Part shown: one piece after another, positions 15,265-27,470 of the stretch
Layout of the letters: every line of letters starts with the position of its first letter
Position numbering within the stretch: the stretch's first letter is position 1
From: Nipponacmea schrenckii
Taxonomy: Eukaryota > Mollusca > Gastropoda > Lottiidae
Length of the DNA stretch: 64,000 nt
Assembly (NCBI GenBank): GCA_030562195.1
Contig: JAUJPP010000007.1
Location: 29,447,769-29,511,768, forward strand
Reading direction: 5' to 3'
Made by a program: the position numbers and the translations under genes
The notes under the pieces: generated by a model
What the model saw: only the letters and a program-made list of their open reading frames with translations
What the model was told of the DNA's origin: nothing
The model's database searches: none

Positions 15265-17731
15265 ATGAATACATTTACATCTTCTGTCAAGCCTGGCAAA
15301 GAGATAGCCAGTCTACAGAAAAATAAAAAGGGAAGAAAGTAAGTTTTTTGTTAATAGTCACCACTCATCGATCTCTTTTTTCGCATTTGGCCATCAAACT
15401 CACAATAATTTTGTTTTCGTTATGATTACTTAAATTTTTTAAATAATTTTGGAATTTAAAAGTTAACTAGACTAAATTAATTAGTTAATTAGAATAAATC
15501 TATAGAATTGTTTTAGTTAAAACTTTCAGATATGTTCAGGAGCACATTTGGCTAGATTTTTTCAGTTTTTCACATAAAAGTTTGAGGGAGAGATTTATTC
15601 CATCTAAATTATTAAAAGCAGGCTGGTAGCAAACCTGCATACCTAAAGGGCCGGGGGGTGGGCATCGATTACTTAGAAGGGGGCAGAACAAATGACATTC
15701 CCTGATTTAAATCCATCAAAAATTTTTCAGGGGGAGGAAGAAGGATTCCAGGGGTGGGATTGACCCTGCCCCCCTCCCCCTCTGGCTACGGGCCTGATTA
15801 AAGGTACAGAGTGACCCTAGCCAATTGTAAACTTTTTCAGAGAACTAAGAATAATTATACAGTTCTTAGAATCACGAATGCAACTTGAAAAACAAAGGGC
15901 CAATAAGATGATACAGTTTTGTAATGTGTGGGATCAAAGAATTAAAGATACTCAAGGTAAATTATTTCAAAATGTTTTAATTGTAGCAGATTGTTATCAA
16001 GTTTTCTTTCAAATATAGGCCTAGCTAGCGCCTTATTCAAAAAGCCATACGAACTTCGTCTTATGCCTCGAACGCAACAGTCACATTTCTTGTATCATGG
16101 AATGCAGAGATCTGATTGGATTGTAGCCTAGGCTACACCAGCAAATATGGCAATCAGAGAACTTAACATAATATAGACCTTCGTTTCTACTATACATAAA
16201 GTCATTTACATAGCATAAATAAGGTTTCGGAAACAAGCCCCGACTTAAGCTAATCCGTTATACGTGTACTAAGGCCACTGATTGCGTACAATCCAATCAA
16301 AAGGTAGCATTTAGAAACATCTTCCACCTTGTGAAGATGGGACTGGATATGGCTGATGCTTCCCTCTCCACTCCTAGACCTAAAGAAAAATTAAAACAGA
16401 AACGTTGTAGTTCTTTAGAGAAGTCAAGATCGTTAAAATGAGCTATCTAACCTCCTGGTCTCAATTTCGTGGACATATCTTTGGTTTTTGAGACCCCCAC
16501 TCCCCATTAAAGGTGCCGGTTGGATAACAGGGAATGTTTTTTTCAATTAGGGCCTTATTCATTTTTTTTTCTCTAACCCGGCTCAGGATCAATAAACGAA
16601 AAAATGTCTGACAATGTTATTTTACCATTGATTGGTCTCAAACCGGAAAAAAAGAATAAAACAGCCGCATCTTATGTTAAAGACAGTCCTTTGATGGAGA
16701 GTTTGAAAGCAGTTCAAGAAGAATCGAGAAATTCAGCCTTTTCACATTACAAACAACATTTGGCTATTTCCGAAGTTTTGACTGATCTCAAGAGGTAAAA
16801 ACTCGATTTTATTTTCGGTTTACAGTCTTGATTGAAAGGCGTCGGGCTTATTTTGAAGAGAAAATGAAGCTGAGCCTCATTTGCTTTATCAATCAACTCG
16901 TTACTTTTATAATCCATAACTCAATTGCTTTTACAACCCATAACTCATAGTCAACTCATTGCTTCTGGAAGCTAATGCATTGCTTTGCAATCTAACAGAT
17001 GGAGATTGAGCTATCTAACAGATAGATTGAGCTATATAACAGATTGATTGAGCTATTTAACAGATTGATTTGGGCTATTTAACATATTGATTGAGCTATC
17101 TAACAGATTGATTGAGCTATCTAACAGATTGATTGAGCTATTTAACATATTGAGCTATCTAACATATTGATTGGGTTATCTAACAGATTGCTTGAGCTAT
17201 CTAACAGATAGATTGAGCTATCTAACAGATAGATTGAGCTATCTAACAGATAGATTGAGCTATCTAACAGATTGATTGAGCTATCTAACAGATTGATTGA
17301 GCTATCACACAGATTGATTGAACTATCACACAGATTGATTGAGCTATTTAACATATTGCTTGAGCAATCTAACAGATTAATTGTCCAATCTAACACATTG
17401 CTTGAACAAATTAACAAGTTGCTATGGGAATTTAATACATGGCAATTGAAAGACTGTGTTAAACTGTATGTGCAAAACATAGTAACATATTTTAGGCTAT
17501 ATTGTGTGAGCAACATGAAATATTGCTTGAATGGCCTGGCATATATTATGAACATGGAACAATAAGACTTATTAAAAGACATTGCAATTTGGAAGGATCT
17601 TTGATATCATTGAATTTTTGCTTTATTGCAGTGTTTATGATGAAGCTTGTAGAAATAAAGACAAAGAAGTTGATATTGCTGCAGATATTATTTATAAATA
17701 TATGGGTCATAAAACAGATAATCACTCATAA
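15265..17731 (+). CDS. small unrecognised protein, four coding exons, 165 aa
   Basis: Exons are 15265-15338, 15841-15956, 16587-16794 and 17632-17731; all three junctions keep frame with GT/AG sites. The protein starts MNTFTSSVKPGKEIASLQKN. An amphipathic stretch follows (ELRIIIQFLESRMQLEKQRA to about residue 65), then LPLIGLKPEKKNKTAASYVK and a helical C-terminal part ending HKTDNHS. No signal peptide, membrane segment or known catalytic motif is visible. An ATTAAA at 17821-17826 could be the 3' end signal. An alternative exon at 17886 joins in the same phase after exon 3. The gene is divergent from CFAP20, so a ciliary role is possible but is only a guess. An extra upstream exon cannot be excluded, because the ATG is followed quickly by a donor. 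I do not recognise the family. Confidence 0.65.
15640..15795. mobile_element. GC-rich insertion, probable transposon fragment, in intron 1 of the 15265 gene
   Basis: About 150 bases with runs of G then C (GGGCCGGGGGGTGGGC near the start; CCCCCCTCCCCCTCTGGC near the end) stand out against AT-rich intron sequence. The G-rich left and C-rich right sides are loosely inverted copies. The pattern resembles ends of widespread invertebrate mobile elements, but no family is assigned and boundaries are approximate. Confidence 0.35.
16985..17420. repeat. 21-bp minisatellite in intron 3 of the 15265 gene
   Basis: The unit GAGCTATCTAACAGATTGATT (21 bases, some copies 19-20) repeats about 20 times with point variants. 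Because 21 is divisible by three, both strands stay open and yield low-complexity peptides (for example repeated LLDSSI on minus). Those reading frames are by-products of the repeat. Confidence 0.9.
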
Positions 17732-17885
17732 GCAGTTGTCCTATTCAGTTAAATGGATTATACATTGGTTTTCTATTTCTTTGTATAAATATCTTAAAGC
17801 TCTTGTTTGCAACATTGCACATTAAAATGCAAGAAAATATGATGTCAGTATGCTAAAATGGATCATGAACTTTTCTTATTCCCAG

Positions 17886-17961
17886 AATCTCAAGAGATGG
17901 ACCAGAAACTGGATTGGTGCAGATGGAAGCTATAAGTGGACTCAAAACACATACAAAACCT
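17886..17961 (+). other. possible alternative exon of the 15265 gene
   Basis: After ATTCCCAG, the bases from 17886 continue the exon-3 frame as ISRDGPETGLVQMEAISGLK, and a good donor (CCT|GTAAGA) follows at 17962. If the donor is ignored the frame runs on to a TAA near 18020. The peptide has coding-like composition. It would replace exon 4 (17632-17731), giving a different C-terminus, but I found no convincing next exon. Confidence 0.4.
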
Positions 17962-19600
17962 GTAAGAACGTCTTTACAACAAATTAAAATTTTCCCTTTT
18001 GAAAATATTTTGGTTTAATATGTACAATATTTTAGATAAAGTTATTAATATCCATGTAACACTGTATATGTTATACTTAAAATATATAAAATACTTCAAT
18101 AATTACATCAGTACTTAGGGCCATAGTTTTCGTTCTAAAGGGAAGATAAAGACAAACATAACAAAAATATGATCAAGATTTTGTTTTAATTCTTTCAATT
18201 CATCATAAATGTTCTTAAGTCATTAAACAAAAGATCCTAACTTGTCTCAAACTACAGAACAATGATTTTGAAAAACAGTTCTACTTGTCAAACTTCAGTA
18301 GGGACACTGGCTGAGTAACAACATGTTTCAGGTTCTGTTTTAATAAAATCAACAAAGATTATTTTTATCATGCAAAGCACAATAACTACACAGTAGAATG
18401 TTTAGGGTCTACATGAAACCAATATTTGATATAAATCTAGGCCTACATGTATTAACATAATATTATTAAAAAACAGTTTAAGCAGCTAAATTGCATTACA
18501 AGAACTTTACTCATGAACTTCTAATCAATTTTCACAAAAATGTTAAGTAATTGACCACAGACTCGCATTCACAAAATTTCACATTAAAAATACTGTTTAA
18601 AATACTGTACCTATCTAATTCAAATAATGACATTATTTTGGTACCCACATATAAACCAAGTTTCCAGTTGGCCAAAAAGCCAGCTTTAAGCTATCTTTTC
18701 TGTGTTTCCATTTGTTAAATTGCTAAACCATTACATTCATTACAGAAAACCCCCCTTTTTGTGTTTAGAAATTTATCAAGGGCCAAATGAAAGCTAGCTT
18801 TACAGCCAGCTTTTTAAACTCAGTGGAAACGAAAAAAACAACTTTTTCTCTTTTCGGCAGTAGAGAAGTACTATTTCTACGGTCACATCGGTAGTCTTTT
18901 ACACCAGAAGCTGTCAATAATGTGCCACTTTTAAGATCGAGACTAAAGTGATTCGGGAACCAGATAAACTCAGTGGAAACACAGCTTGTGCGGCATAAAG
19001 CTGGATTGTTGCTAGTTTACTTCACAATTCTAAGTGGAAACACGGTTATAATTATATTTGTATGATAATAGATAAGAATTTATATTCATCAGAAGTGGTT
19101 AATATCGGTACATCAAATGCTGTGTTTTATTTTATTAGCATGCAGATATGCTTTTCTTTCCTTTTCCACATTTTGTTCACAAATAAGCATATTTATACTT
19201 CTGTAAATGTAGGCTTAAAATAAATTCCATTTAACTAGACTTCTAAATGTCTTTATGCATGTGCCAGGCTTTATGTACTTGACTAGAACCAGAAGTACTG
19301 GTCTCAATAGATTATTTAAATCTAAAGCTTATCATTGGATGACTTCAATCTGATCCACCAATAACATTTTAGAAGTTAGTTTTAAAAATTCTGTTGTTTC
19401 ACCTGTTTAAGCTTATAGTATAGGCCTATTGCTTACTACATTGTGATGTAGATCTGATTTTTTTTCTTAATCAAATATTTCTTAAACAGTCTTTAAAGAT
19501 AAAAGACTTCTTGGCACCAATATAGCAACCAATTTCAACATAATAGTAGATTATTAGTGTCTATCACATTATTATTTTAAGTCACACTTTGTTACTTGTA
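17962..19600. other. convergent intergenic region, unknown gene / NEURL2
   Basis: Mostly unremarkable AT-rich sequence with one candidate transposable element (about 18655-19045). No exon is recognised apart from the alternative exon just upstream. Confidence 0.5.
18655..19045. mobile_element. candidate inverted-repeat element (MITE-like)
   Basis: The left side (CTGTGTTTCCATTTG at about 18700) and right side (TAAGTGGAAACACGG at about 19030) are near inverted copies. The interior repeats CAGTGGAAAC and AGCTGG/CCAGCT words several times. This is typical of degenerate non-autonomous DNA transposons. No target-site duplication was identified and the ends are approximate. Confidence 0.35.
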
Positions 19601-20637
19601 TCAGAGTTCGTATTTCAGAAATTGAATAATTTTTTTCGGTAATGGTAATCGACTAATGTCTGTCTTTTTCATTAATTGTAACAATAAATCTCGACAAGCA
19701 TTCTGTAGGGAAGTGACTGCAATAGAAAAAACATTGCATGTAGAAAAAATAACTCAAATGATGTTACTGGTATATAAAGCAGCACTAGCCTGGGTCAGAA
19801 ATTCATGACTTCACATGACTTCTAACAACTCTGATCTGTTGTGTTTAACAATTTGCTTATAAAAAGAAGGCAGTGAATATCTCAACATAAAACAGGGTTT
19901 CTTTCTTCTAAAAAAACAGAAATAAATTCATTGAATAATCCCATGTATGATACTAATCAAAGATCTTTGTACATATAAATTTTCATTAATTTACCTCCAT
20001 ATAATTGTATTATTCTAACTTGTTTGGTTGTACCATAAACATCAACTACAGCAGACAAAGGACCATCTTGTAATGGTATTGTATTAGACGATGGCCCTTG
20101 ATCTTCACCATTGATTATGAAATGCATCTCAGCTTCATTCCCTACTACTTTATACATAATACCTATTCGACTACCTACATCAGTAGGCAAAATTGTACTT
20201 TCACAGTTATTACATGGTTCCCCATTCCTATTGATAGGTAATAACATATTCCGACTAAATGAACCGCGGGGGGTATGAATTATCTCACTGTTTTTTAAGA
20301 CTGATTTATAAGGTTCCTGATCTTCAGGTACAACTCTATTATGTGTCTTTGTCACAGCGAAAATCCAAGATTTTCCGATATTGGCTAAATCTGGTAAGGC
20401 GTATTGGGGTAATTCAAACTCATTGCTTGGATTTAGTTGTGTTAAACCAACTCTTAAATGTCCACTCCATCCTCTCTCATTTTTCTCAATTTCCACTAAA
20501 AATATTTCCCCTGGAGTTAAAGGATGTTCACTAAATGTTAATGCATGAGCAAAACTAGAATTTCTGGATGCAACCATACTGTCCTGTGATAGTCCTATAT
20601 TCTGACCATGATAGGGATGAAAACGTGTCACTGGCAT
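19601..20637 (-). CDS. NEURL2: neuralized-like protein 2 (NHR domain plus SOCS box)
   Basis: Two minus-strand exons, 20637-19995 and 19716-19601, joined GGAG|TC in phase 1, give 252 aa (human is about 285). Residues 1 to about 210 form one neuralized homology repeat: it opens [14 protein letters not shown], has [20 protein letters not shown] and [16 protein letters not shown], and later [10 protein letters not shown] and VVDVYGTTK. Exon 2 encodes a SOCS box: [14 protein letters not shown] as the elongin-BC helix, then [15 protein letters not shown], with the LPLP Cullin-5-type motif. Family knowledge: NEURL2 (Ozz) is the substrate-recognition part of a Cullin-RING E3 ligase, known in vertebrate muscle. 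Reading straight through the exon-1 donor would give a false tail and hide the SOCS box. The gene is divergent from SEH1L. NHR plus SOCS favours NEURL2 over NEURL1 and NEURL4. Confidence 0.93.
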
Positions 20638-21799
20638 TTTTAATATCTTATAAACAAACTACCATTAATGAAAATTCTGAAAATATAAATAAGATTGACA
20701 TAAGTTATTAAGAAAGTAAACAGATTCTTAGATTAAAAACAATCCATACGGGAAGGTTTGTATTTCATCCACCAGAGATTTACTCCAACATTATGCTTAG
20801 TATAAATGCCACGCCAATTGAGATCTCATTCACCAGACATTTACTCGGACTTTTCAGACTTAATTAAAATTTTACGCCAGCGACAATATAAATTTGGCTT
20901 TAGTAACTTATGCCACGCCAGAGATATCCGTCGTAACACAGGCCTACATGTTTTCCAGTATGGAAAACAATGTAGCCTATCGTTTGGTTCAAACTTGAGA
21001 ACAGTTTGAGGCTATCATTTCAATTTCATTATTGTAAATATCATGAAAATGAAAGTTAATCTGATGTTGGTATTAAAATGTAGTAATCTACCCTTCCTTC
21101 AACCTAACCTAGATATCCAATCCAGTGGCTGAGTGGGGAGGGGACTGGAGACTAGAGAGTGTGTCTATGGCATGGCCTATTTCGGTGTCAATATTTCAAA
21201 AAGGATCATCTTGTTCGCTCTTTTAGTCTCATCGTTCTAATAATAAAATGTTTACGTTTGTTTATGTCGATTCAAATATATTGACAGTAGGATAGACAAT
21301 AGGCTAGATCTATATTTTTAGGTAGTCTACATATCTTTACAATTTACAAAAACAACATTCAGACGATTACTTCCGCTTCCGTTTCGTTTATCTACACACA
21401 TTTACGTTTACGTTCGTGCAATTTAATCTTGTCATGTGACTGATGTGTCATGAAAATACACTAAATTGCTAGATGCAATTTAATGCATTGAAATTTACTA
21501 CTTGTGAAACCGCTTTATTCATGTCAAATATTCTTTTCTTTGTTTAAACGTATGTTTTGTGTTAGTAGCCCTTGACTTTTCAAGATGGTGGACAAATTGC
21601 ATAAAAATAGCTGTAATCCAAATTAAATATGATTGATATGCGCAATTAAAGCAGAGCTTTATGAAAAAATCGGTTATATCCAACGAATCATTATCATTAT
21701 TCAGAGTATCTAAATAAATGAACACAAAATGACCCCTGCTAAAGGGTTTTAGTGTTGCTGTATATTACTGTCATTGACAGATATTTCTACATTGGAGAA
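20638..21799. promoter_or_regulatory. shared divergent 5' region, NEURL2 / SEH1L
   Basis: About 1.16 kb separates the opposed start codons. ACTTCCGCTTCCG at 21369-21381 carries two overlapping ETS-type GGAA cores on minus. AAGATGGTGG at 21582-21591 differs by one base from the YY1 consensus and lies about 210 bases upstream of the SEH1L ATG. No TATA box or 5' UTR exon is recognised. Confidence 0.4.
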
Positions 21800-24700
21800 A
21801 TGTTTGAAACAAGCCCATTTCCAGCTGGACATGAAGATTTGATTCATGACGTGAAATATAATTTTCATGGTAAAAGAAAAGCTACTTGTTCAAGCGACCA
21901 CAGTGTAAAGGTGAGTTATACCTAGGCTTAATGGCTTTCAGTGGTTTCCCCCTTTTACATGTTCCAATTTAGTGGTTCCAACCCTCATTCTGAAAATCAT
22001 TGGAAATACTCATCAGTCATAGACATGTATGTTTTCTATATATTTTATATTGTAGATATGGGATTGTAATGAAAAGGGTCAGTGGCACTGCTCAGCTAAT
22101 TGGAAGGTAACAATTTAGTCATAACAGAAAATTTAACAAGAAATAGAGAGAAGTCGATTTTATTTAACTGATTGAGTTTTTTTTAATGCAGTTGCATCAA
22201 AGCAAAATGTATATTGAAAACAAATAACTTCTATTAACATGTATTTTAGGCTCACAGTGGTTCTGTATGGAGAGTGACATGGTGTCATCCTGAATATGGA
22301 CAAGTAATTGCTACATGTTCATTTGATAGAACGGCAGCTGTATGGGAAGAATTAACAGGAGAACATGCTAGACAAAATAAACAATCACATTGGGTGAAGA
22401 GAACCAGTTTAGTTGACAGTAGAACATCAGTTACAGATGTCAAATTTGCTCCGAGACATTTAGGCTTACAATTAGTAAGTTTTACTATATACAGATTACA
22501 TTATTTTGATATTGAAAATGTAGAAGTAATGGTCTATTCTAATTCTAGAAATTCTTATTATTTATGAATTATCATGTGTACAAGGAAAAAGCTTGGTGAG
22601 ACTAGATCCCTAATGTTCTTTAGGACATGATGTATTTATATAAGATCACAAAGCTCAATATTCTAAAATCTGGTGTGCCTTCAAAAAGGATCCACAATTA
22701 TACGGATTTCGTAGTAGATATTTAAAGAATTTGCCCTGGTATATATTATATAAACCATTACTATTATCTTTTGCTTTTCTTTACTCCATTTTTTTTTATT
22801 AAAAAGAATCAATTTATTTTATATATTATGCTTTTGTATAAATGTAAATTTTTTGAATGTTTAGGCTACATGTTCGGCTGATTGTGTAGTAAGAATCTAT
22901 GAAGCACATGATGTCATGAATTTAAGTCAGTGGTCTTTACAACATGAAATACAATGTAGTTTAAGTTGTAGTTGCTTGGCATGGAATCCTTCTTTATCTA
23001 GGTAAATATTTTCATATTTCTTACCAACTAACCAATGACTTGTCATTACCATTAAAACTGAACAACCAAGTAGACATAAATACCTAGTAAACAAACTTTA
23101 AAAGGTTATTTACTAAGCATTGTCCTCAAATCAAATCCCCAGGTTTCATACTTCCTCAAGGTCTTGGTAGTAGAGTTCCCCTAAAATCTTTCTATGAATT
23201 TTCAGCCGGTTATATCAAATCACTTGTTATAACTGCTTTTGTTTCATTTTGAAACCTAATAAATTGTAGTTAGTCCGAAATTTGCTGACTCAATTCCCAG
23301 CTATTTAGACAGATATGCCTGGGGGAGAGTCAGAAAAACTAGGCACCAAAAACTATCAGATGCTGGGAACCGAGTTAACAAGTTTCGGACTAGGCTTAGT
23401 CTGATACAGGTTAATTTTTAACTGAGATTGACATCTGCTGTATCTTATATTCTTTAAAATGGCAATATTGTAAAACTATCAGTACTTAATTTCACCTTTT
23501 ACAAATATTATTATTGATAAACAAGAAGTTTATATTAAGTTCTCTTGTAGATCTCATCCTCCTATGATATGTGTTGGAAGTGATAATCCTAGTCCAACAG
23601 CTGGTGGTAAAGTACAGATATATGAATATAGTGATTCTAGTAGGTAAGATTATGCCTTGTTTAACAGGTTAGGTTTGTAAGTTATTATTATCATCAAGTA
23701 TTTCTTTTGGTTCCTCTCTCCAATGTCATTGACCCAGTAACTTTCCATTGGCTCTCTCCGGATTCATTGACCTAGTGACTTTCCATTGGCTCTCTCCAAT
23801 GTCATTGACCCAGTAACTTTCCATTGGCTCTCTCCGGATTCATTGACCTAGTGACTTTCCATTGTCTCTCTCTTATTTTATTGACCTAGTGACTTTCCAT
23901 TGGCTCTCTCCAATGTCATTGACCCAGTGACTTTCCATTGGCTCTCTCCAATATCATTGACCTAGTGACTTTCCTTTGGCTCTCTCCAATGTCATTGACC
24001 CAGTGACTTTCCATTGGCTCTCTCCAATATCATTGACCCAGTGGCTTTCCACTGGCTCTCTCCAATGTCATTGACCTAGTGACTTTCCATTGGCTCTCTC
24101 CAATATCATTGACCCAGTGACTTTCCATTGGCTCTCTCCAATGTCATTGACCCAGTGACTTTCCATTGGCCCTCTCCAATATTATTGACCCAGTGACTTT
24201 CCATTGGCTTTCTCCAATGTCATTGACCTAGTGACTTTTCATTGGCTTTCTCCAATGTCATTGACCCAGTAACTTTTAACTGGCTCAATCCAATATCCCT
24301 GACTCAATTACATTCAATTGGCTCTATCCAATATCTTGGACCCAATCACTATTAATTGGCTCAATCCAATATCTCTGACCCAATTACTTTCAGTTGGCTC
24401 TCTCCAATATCTTGGGCCCAATCCGGAGTCTGTTTCACCTCATCTAAACTTAGGATGATTTTAGTGTTCCAATGGTCAGATTGGTCAATCACTAAAATTG
24501 AGTTTTTATAATCCAAGCAGGTTACTATCCAATATCTATGACCAAATCACTGTTAACTCAATATGAGCCCTTCTTAAATAAAAAAATTATTTTTCAGAAA
24601 ATGGAGAAAATTAGAAATTATATCAATAGTTACTGATCCAGTACATGATTTAGAATTCGCTCCTAATTTAGGTCGATCATACCATTTATTAGCAGTAGCT

Positions 24701-27447
24701 TCTAAAGACTTGAATTTATTCCGTATTAAACCAATGAGGTAAGATTCCTACTATTTCTCTATAAAATAAAACAGGTATTTCATCTTTTACTGATTGGTCA
24801 AAGTTAATAGAACTGACTAGAAGTTTTTTTTTTATTGTTGAATAATGACTTTTATTTTGGATATTAATCGTTATGTAAGAAAGATGGTTTTCACAAAAGC
24901 ATATATAAGATTAACATCTATTTTTTTGCACACATGAAAATGTTCCAATGGATGAAATGTACTTTAAACAAATGACATTAGTGCATGTTTGTGGCTAGTT
25001 AAATGAATATGTGTTTGAGGAATGATATTGTGGTTGTATTTCCAGTGTAAAAGACTCTAATATCAGTAAGTTTGATATACAGCGTTTAGGTGAATTCACC
25101 GATCATAAATCACAGGTAACTAAATCTACACAGTCCTTATCTTTAGTGATGTACATTAGCCCTGGTACAAAACAATTCATTATTATGAATAAAGGAAGGA
25201 GTAGTATATCTATAATAGTGTTCTTATTTTTCTAATGTACTACCTTCTTCTAAATGTCATTCAAAGATTAATATATTTATTGTTGAGACACATAACAATA
25301 AGTTCTGATACAAGACATGCTTGTATAAATACAGCTCATCTAAATTAACATCACTATACCATGGTCTGTTGATAGTATTTTGTGTTGTATCAAATGTGTT
25401 TGTAATGCTCCATGGCTTATGTGAATATTTTTCTAATGACCCTTCAATAGATATATATAACTTCTTTTAGTGGCATTTAGTAACTGTTTAATAATTAACC
25501 TGACACAATTATATGGATAACAATTACTTTAATAAATAACAAGTTATTTATTAAAGTAATTGTTATCCATATAATTGTGTCAAGTTAATAGATATATAAG
25601 GTTGAAACCATTATTTCATTATTTTAATTATTAGGTATGGAGAATAAGTTGGAATGTATTTGGTACTGTATTAACTTCATCAGGAGATGATGGTTGTGTC
25701 AGATTATGGAAAAGTTAGTTGCTCTATTTTATTATTTATATTTCAAACTACCACTTACAGCAATAGCTCGCACATTATTCACACTCTGTGGATTAATTGC
25801 TTGCTTGCTTACCAAGTAGGATTCAATTCTGGCAAATGTTGAGATTTCACCTTGTCAGTGATGCAGGTGAGAAGAACTGACATTGAAAAAGCATCGAGTA
25901 GTTTATGATTCACATATTGAACTTGCTGAGTTGTCTTCCCCTTAAAAAGAATTATATTGAATGTATTGAGCCCATTCCAAACCACATATTTAATCTTTTC
26001 AGCTAATTATTTGGGTATTTGGAAATGTGTACAAGTCTTGGATGATGGCAGTAGAAAGACTGTAGCATCGTTTGAAACCAAAACTGTTCCAGTGATGTCC
26101 AATAACAGTGTCAGGTACTATAATATTAAACCAGTGGCTAATGCTAGTCAGGCTATATGGCATTAATTCAGTTAATATTTTTTTTTATGTCTTCATACCC
26201 TTCTTGGGCACAGAAACAAGACAAGATCATAGACATTCATATTTTGTGAATGGTTTGCAAGAGCGATTACTGCTAAGCAGTACTTATATTTTCTTAAGGT
26301 ATATAGGGTAAGGCAATATGTATAACATTGATTTGCAAGATACTGGTATATAGATATATTATAGGGTAGCCATATTCTGAATAATTCTGGTCATTTTGTT
26401 TGTGTAATCTGTTTAACTATATCATTCATGATTTTTCAAGCAATTTAATTAAACTGTTTCTATTTTTTTCATCATTTTGTAGTTATTGGATCTATTTCAA
26501 CTAATACCTTTGACTAATATCATAACATTTATATTCGATTATTAATCCACCGATTTCTTTATTTTCAATGTTGATTATTGTTTCATTTGTTGACATGGTA
26601 AATGTAATTTGCCCCATACTTTACAGACAAAACAATAATTACTACTTTAAATAAAATTTATTATATAAAATTCTTTATTGATACAAATAATAAACTTACA
26701 TTTTCATATTGTAGAGTGGGACAAATTACAATTTCCGTGAATTTTTGCTGATGCAAAATTTTTACTGTAATTCTAAATTGTATATGAGAGAGGAAAAATT
26801 ATAAATTATTGTATAACTGTGATGTTATTTAATCTAACTGTTATCAGTAAAATTGTTGATTTGATAAATAAAATAATTTTGAAATAGAATTTAGTTATTT
26901 TTTTGCATCAGCAACAAATATGATTTTGTCAATCTCTTGAACAAACGTTTACAAATCACTACATCTAGTTGGCACACAGATGATTCAGGTTTGAACTCTT
27001 CAAGTCTGTGAAAAGACATTGAATTAAGTAATTGCTAAATGGAATTTTAGACAACAGAAATCAGAACTATATCAGCAGATTCTGATGGTGACAGCCTCAA
27101 TTAGGGGAATTTGAAGTCGTGAGAAACAAATCCAAAAAATCATGTTTATTTCCTCAAAGAATTTGGAAAATTATTTTCAATTTCAAAACGTGGGTCAGAT
27201 CATTCTTCTCCTGGGTTGGATTTGGCCCATGGGCCAGAATTTGGGAACCCCTGGTCTAAATGAAAGACATAATTGGTTAATTTTACACAGAAAGGTACAC
27301 TTTGATAATATTTAATATATAACACTATGTTTTTGTTGTAGGTTACCGGTGACCCCACCCCCACCACCTGGGGTGATGAATATCAAGAGGAATTCTGGGT
27401 GGCCATTGTTTGCTACCAATGCAGACAAAGGCAAATTATACTACTGA
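21800..27447 (+). CDS. SEH1L: nucleoporin SEH1 (WD40; Nup107-160 and GATOR2 subunit)
   Basis: Ten exons: 21800-21910, 22056-22106, 22250-22474, 22865-23001, 23551-23643, 24598-24738, 25046-25115, 25635-25713, 26003-26114 and 27342-27447. Joined in frame they give 374 aa (human short isoform about 360). It starts [20 protein letters not shown] and has WD repeats throughout: [45 protein letters not shown] and [15 protein letters not shown]1 is an open beta-propeller completed by a blade from Nup85 in the nuclear-pore Y complex, or from MIOS in GATOR2, which relieves TORC1 inhibition. The last exon encodes a short Pro-rich tail ([11 protein letters not shown] to GKLYY). If the exon-9 donor is not used, the frame runs on 16 codons to a stop at about 26163, a possible alternative end. 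Introns hold a MITE, a minisatellite and a palindrome. Confidence 0.96.
23271..23392. mobile_element. MITE-like element with 31-bp terminal inverted repeats (SEH1L intron 4)
   Basis: The left end TAGTCCGAAATTTGCTGACT (from 23271) and the right end, finishing in AAGTTTCGGACTA at 23392, are inverted copies over about 31 bases with a few mismatches. The outermost TA at both ends would be a Tc1/mariner-type TA target duplication around GTCCGAAA. The 122-bp element has no coding capacity. Confidence 0.7.
23707..24425. repeat. 38-bp minisatellite in SEH1L intron 5
   Basis: A unit of 38 bases built from TTGGCTCTCTCCAATGTCAT and TGACCCAGTGACTTTCCA repeats about 19 times. Variants alternate (CCAATGTC/CCAATATC/CCGGATTC; CCCAG/CCTAG). 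The right third decays (GGCTCAATCCAATATCTCTG). Confidence 0.93.
24445..24510. repeat. dispersed repeat copy in SEH1L intron 5
   Basis: GATGATTTTAGTGTTCC ... GATTGGTCAATCACTAAAAT is shared with 30530-30590. The segment is internally palindromic (ATTTTAGTG at the left, CACTAAAAT at the right). Confidence 0.6.
25494..25589. repeat. near-perfect palindrome, 47-bp arms, 2-bp spacer (SEH1L intron 7)
   Basis: The left arm 25494-25540 (ATTAACCTGACACAATTATA to AATAAATAAC) and right arm 25543-25589 are reverse complements with a single mismatch (CCTGACA against CTTGACA). The spacer is AA. As RNA or single-stranded DNA this would form a very stable hairpin. Confidence 0.92.
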
Positions 27448-27470
27448 GATAGCTACATTGTCTTCCGTCA

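Noticed and set aside
17142..17582. 146-codon repetitive open frame on minus (LLDSSI repeats)
   Set aside because: It is a translation of the 21-bp minisatellite; the frame stays open because the unit is a multiple of three.
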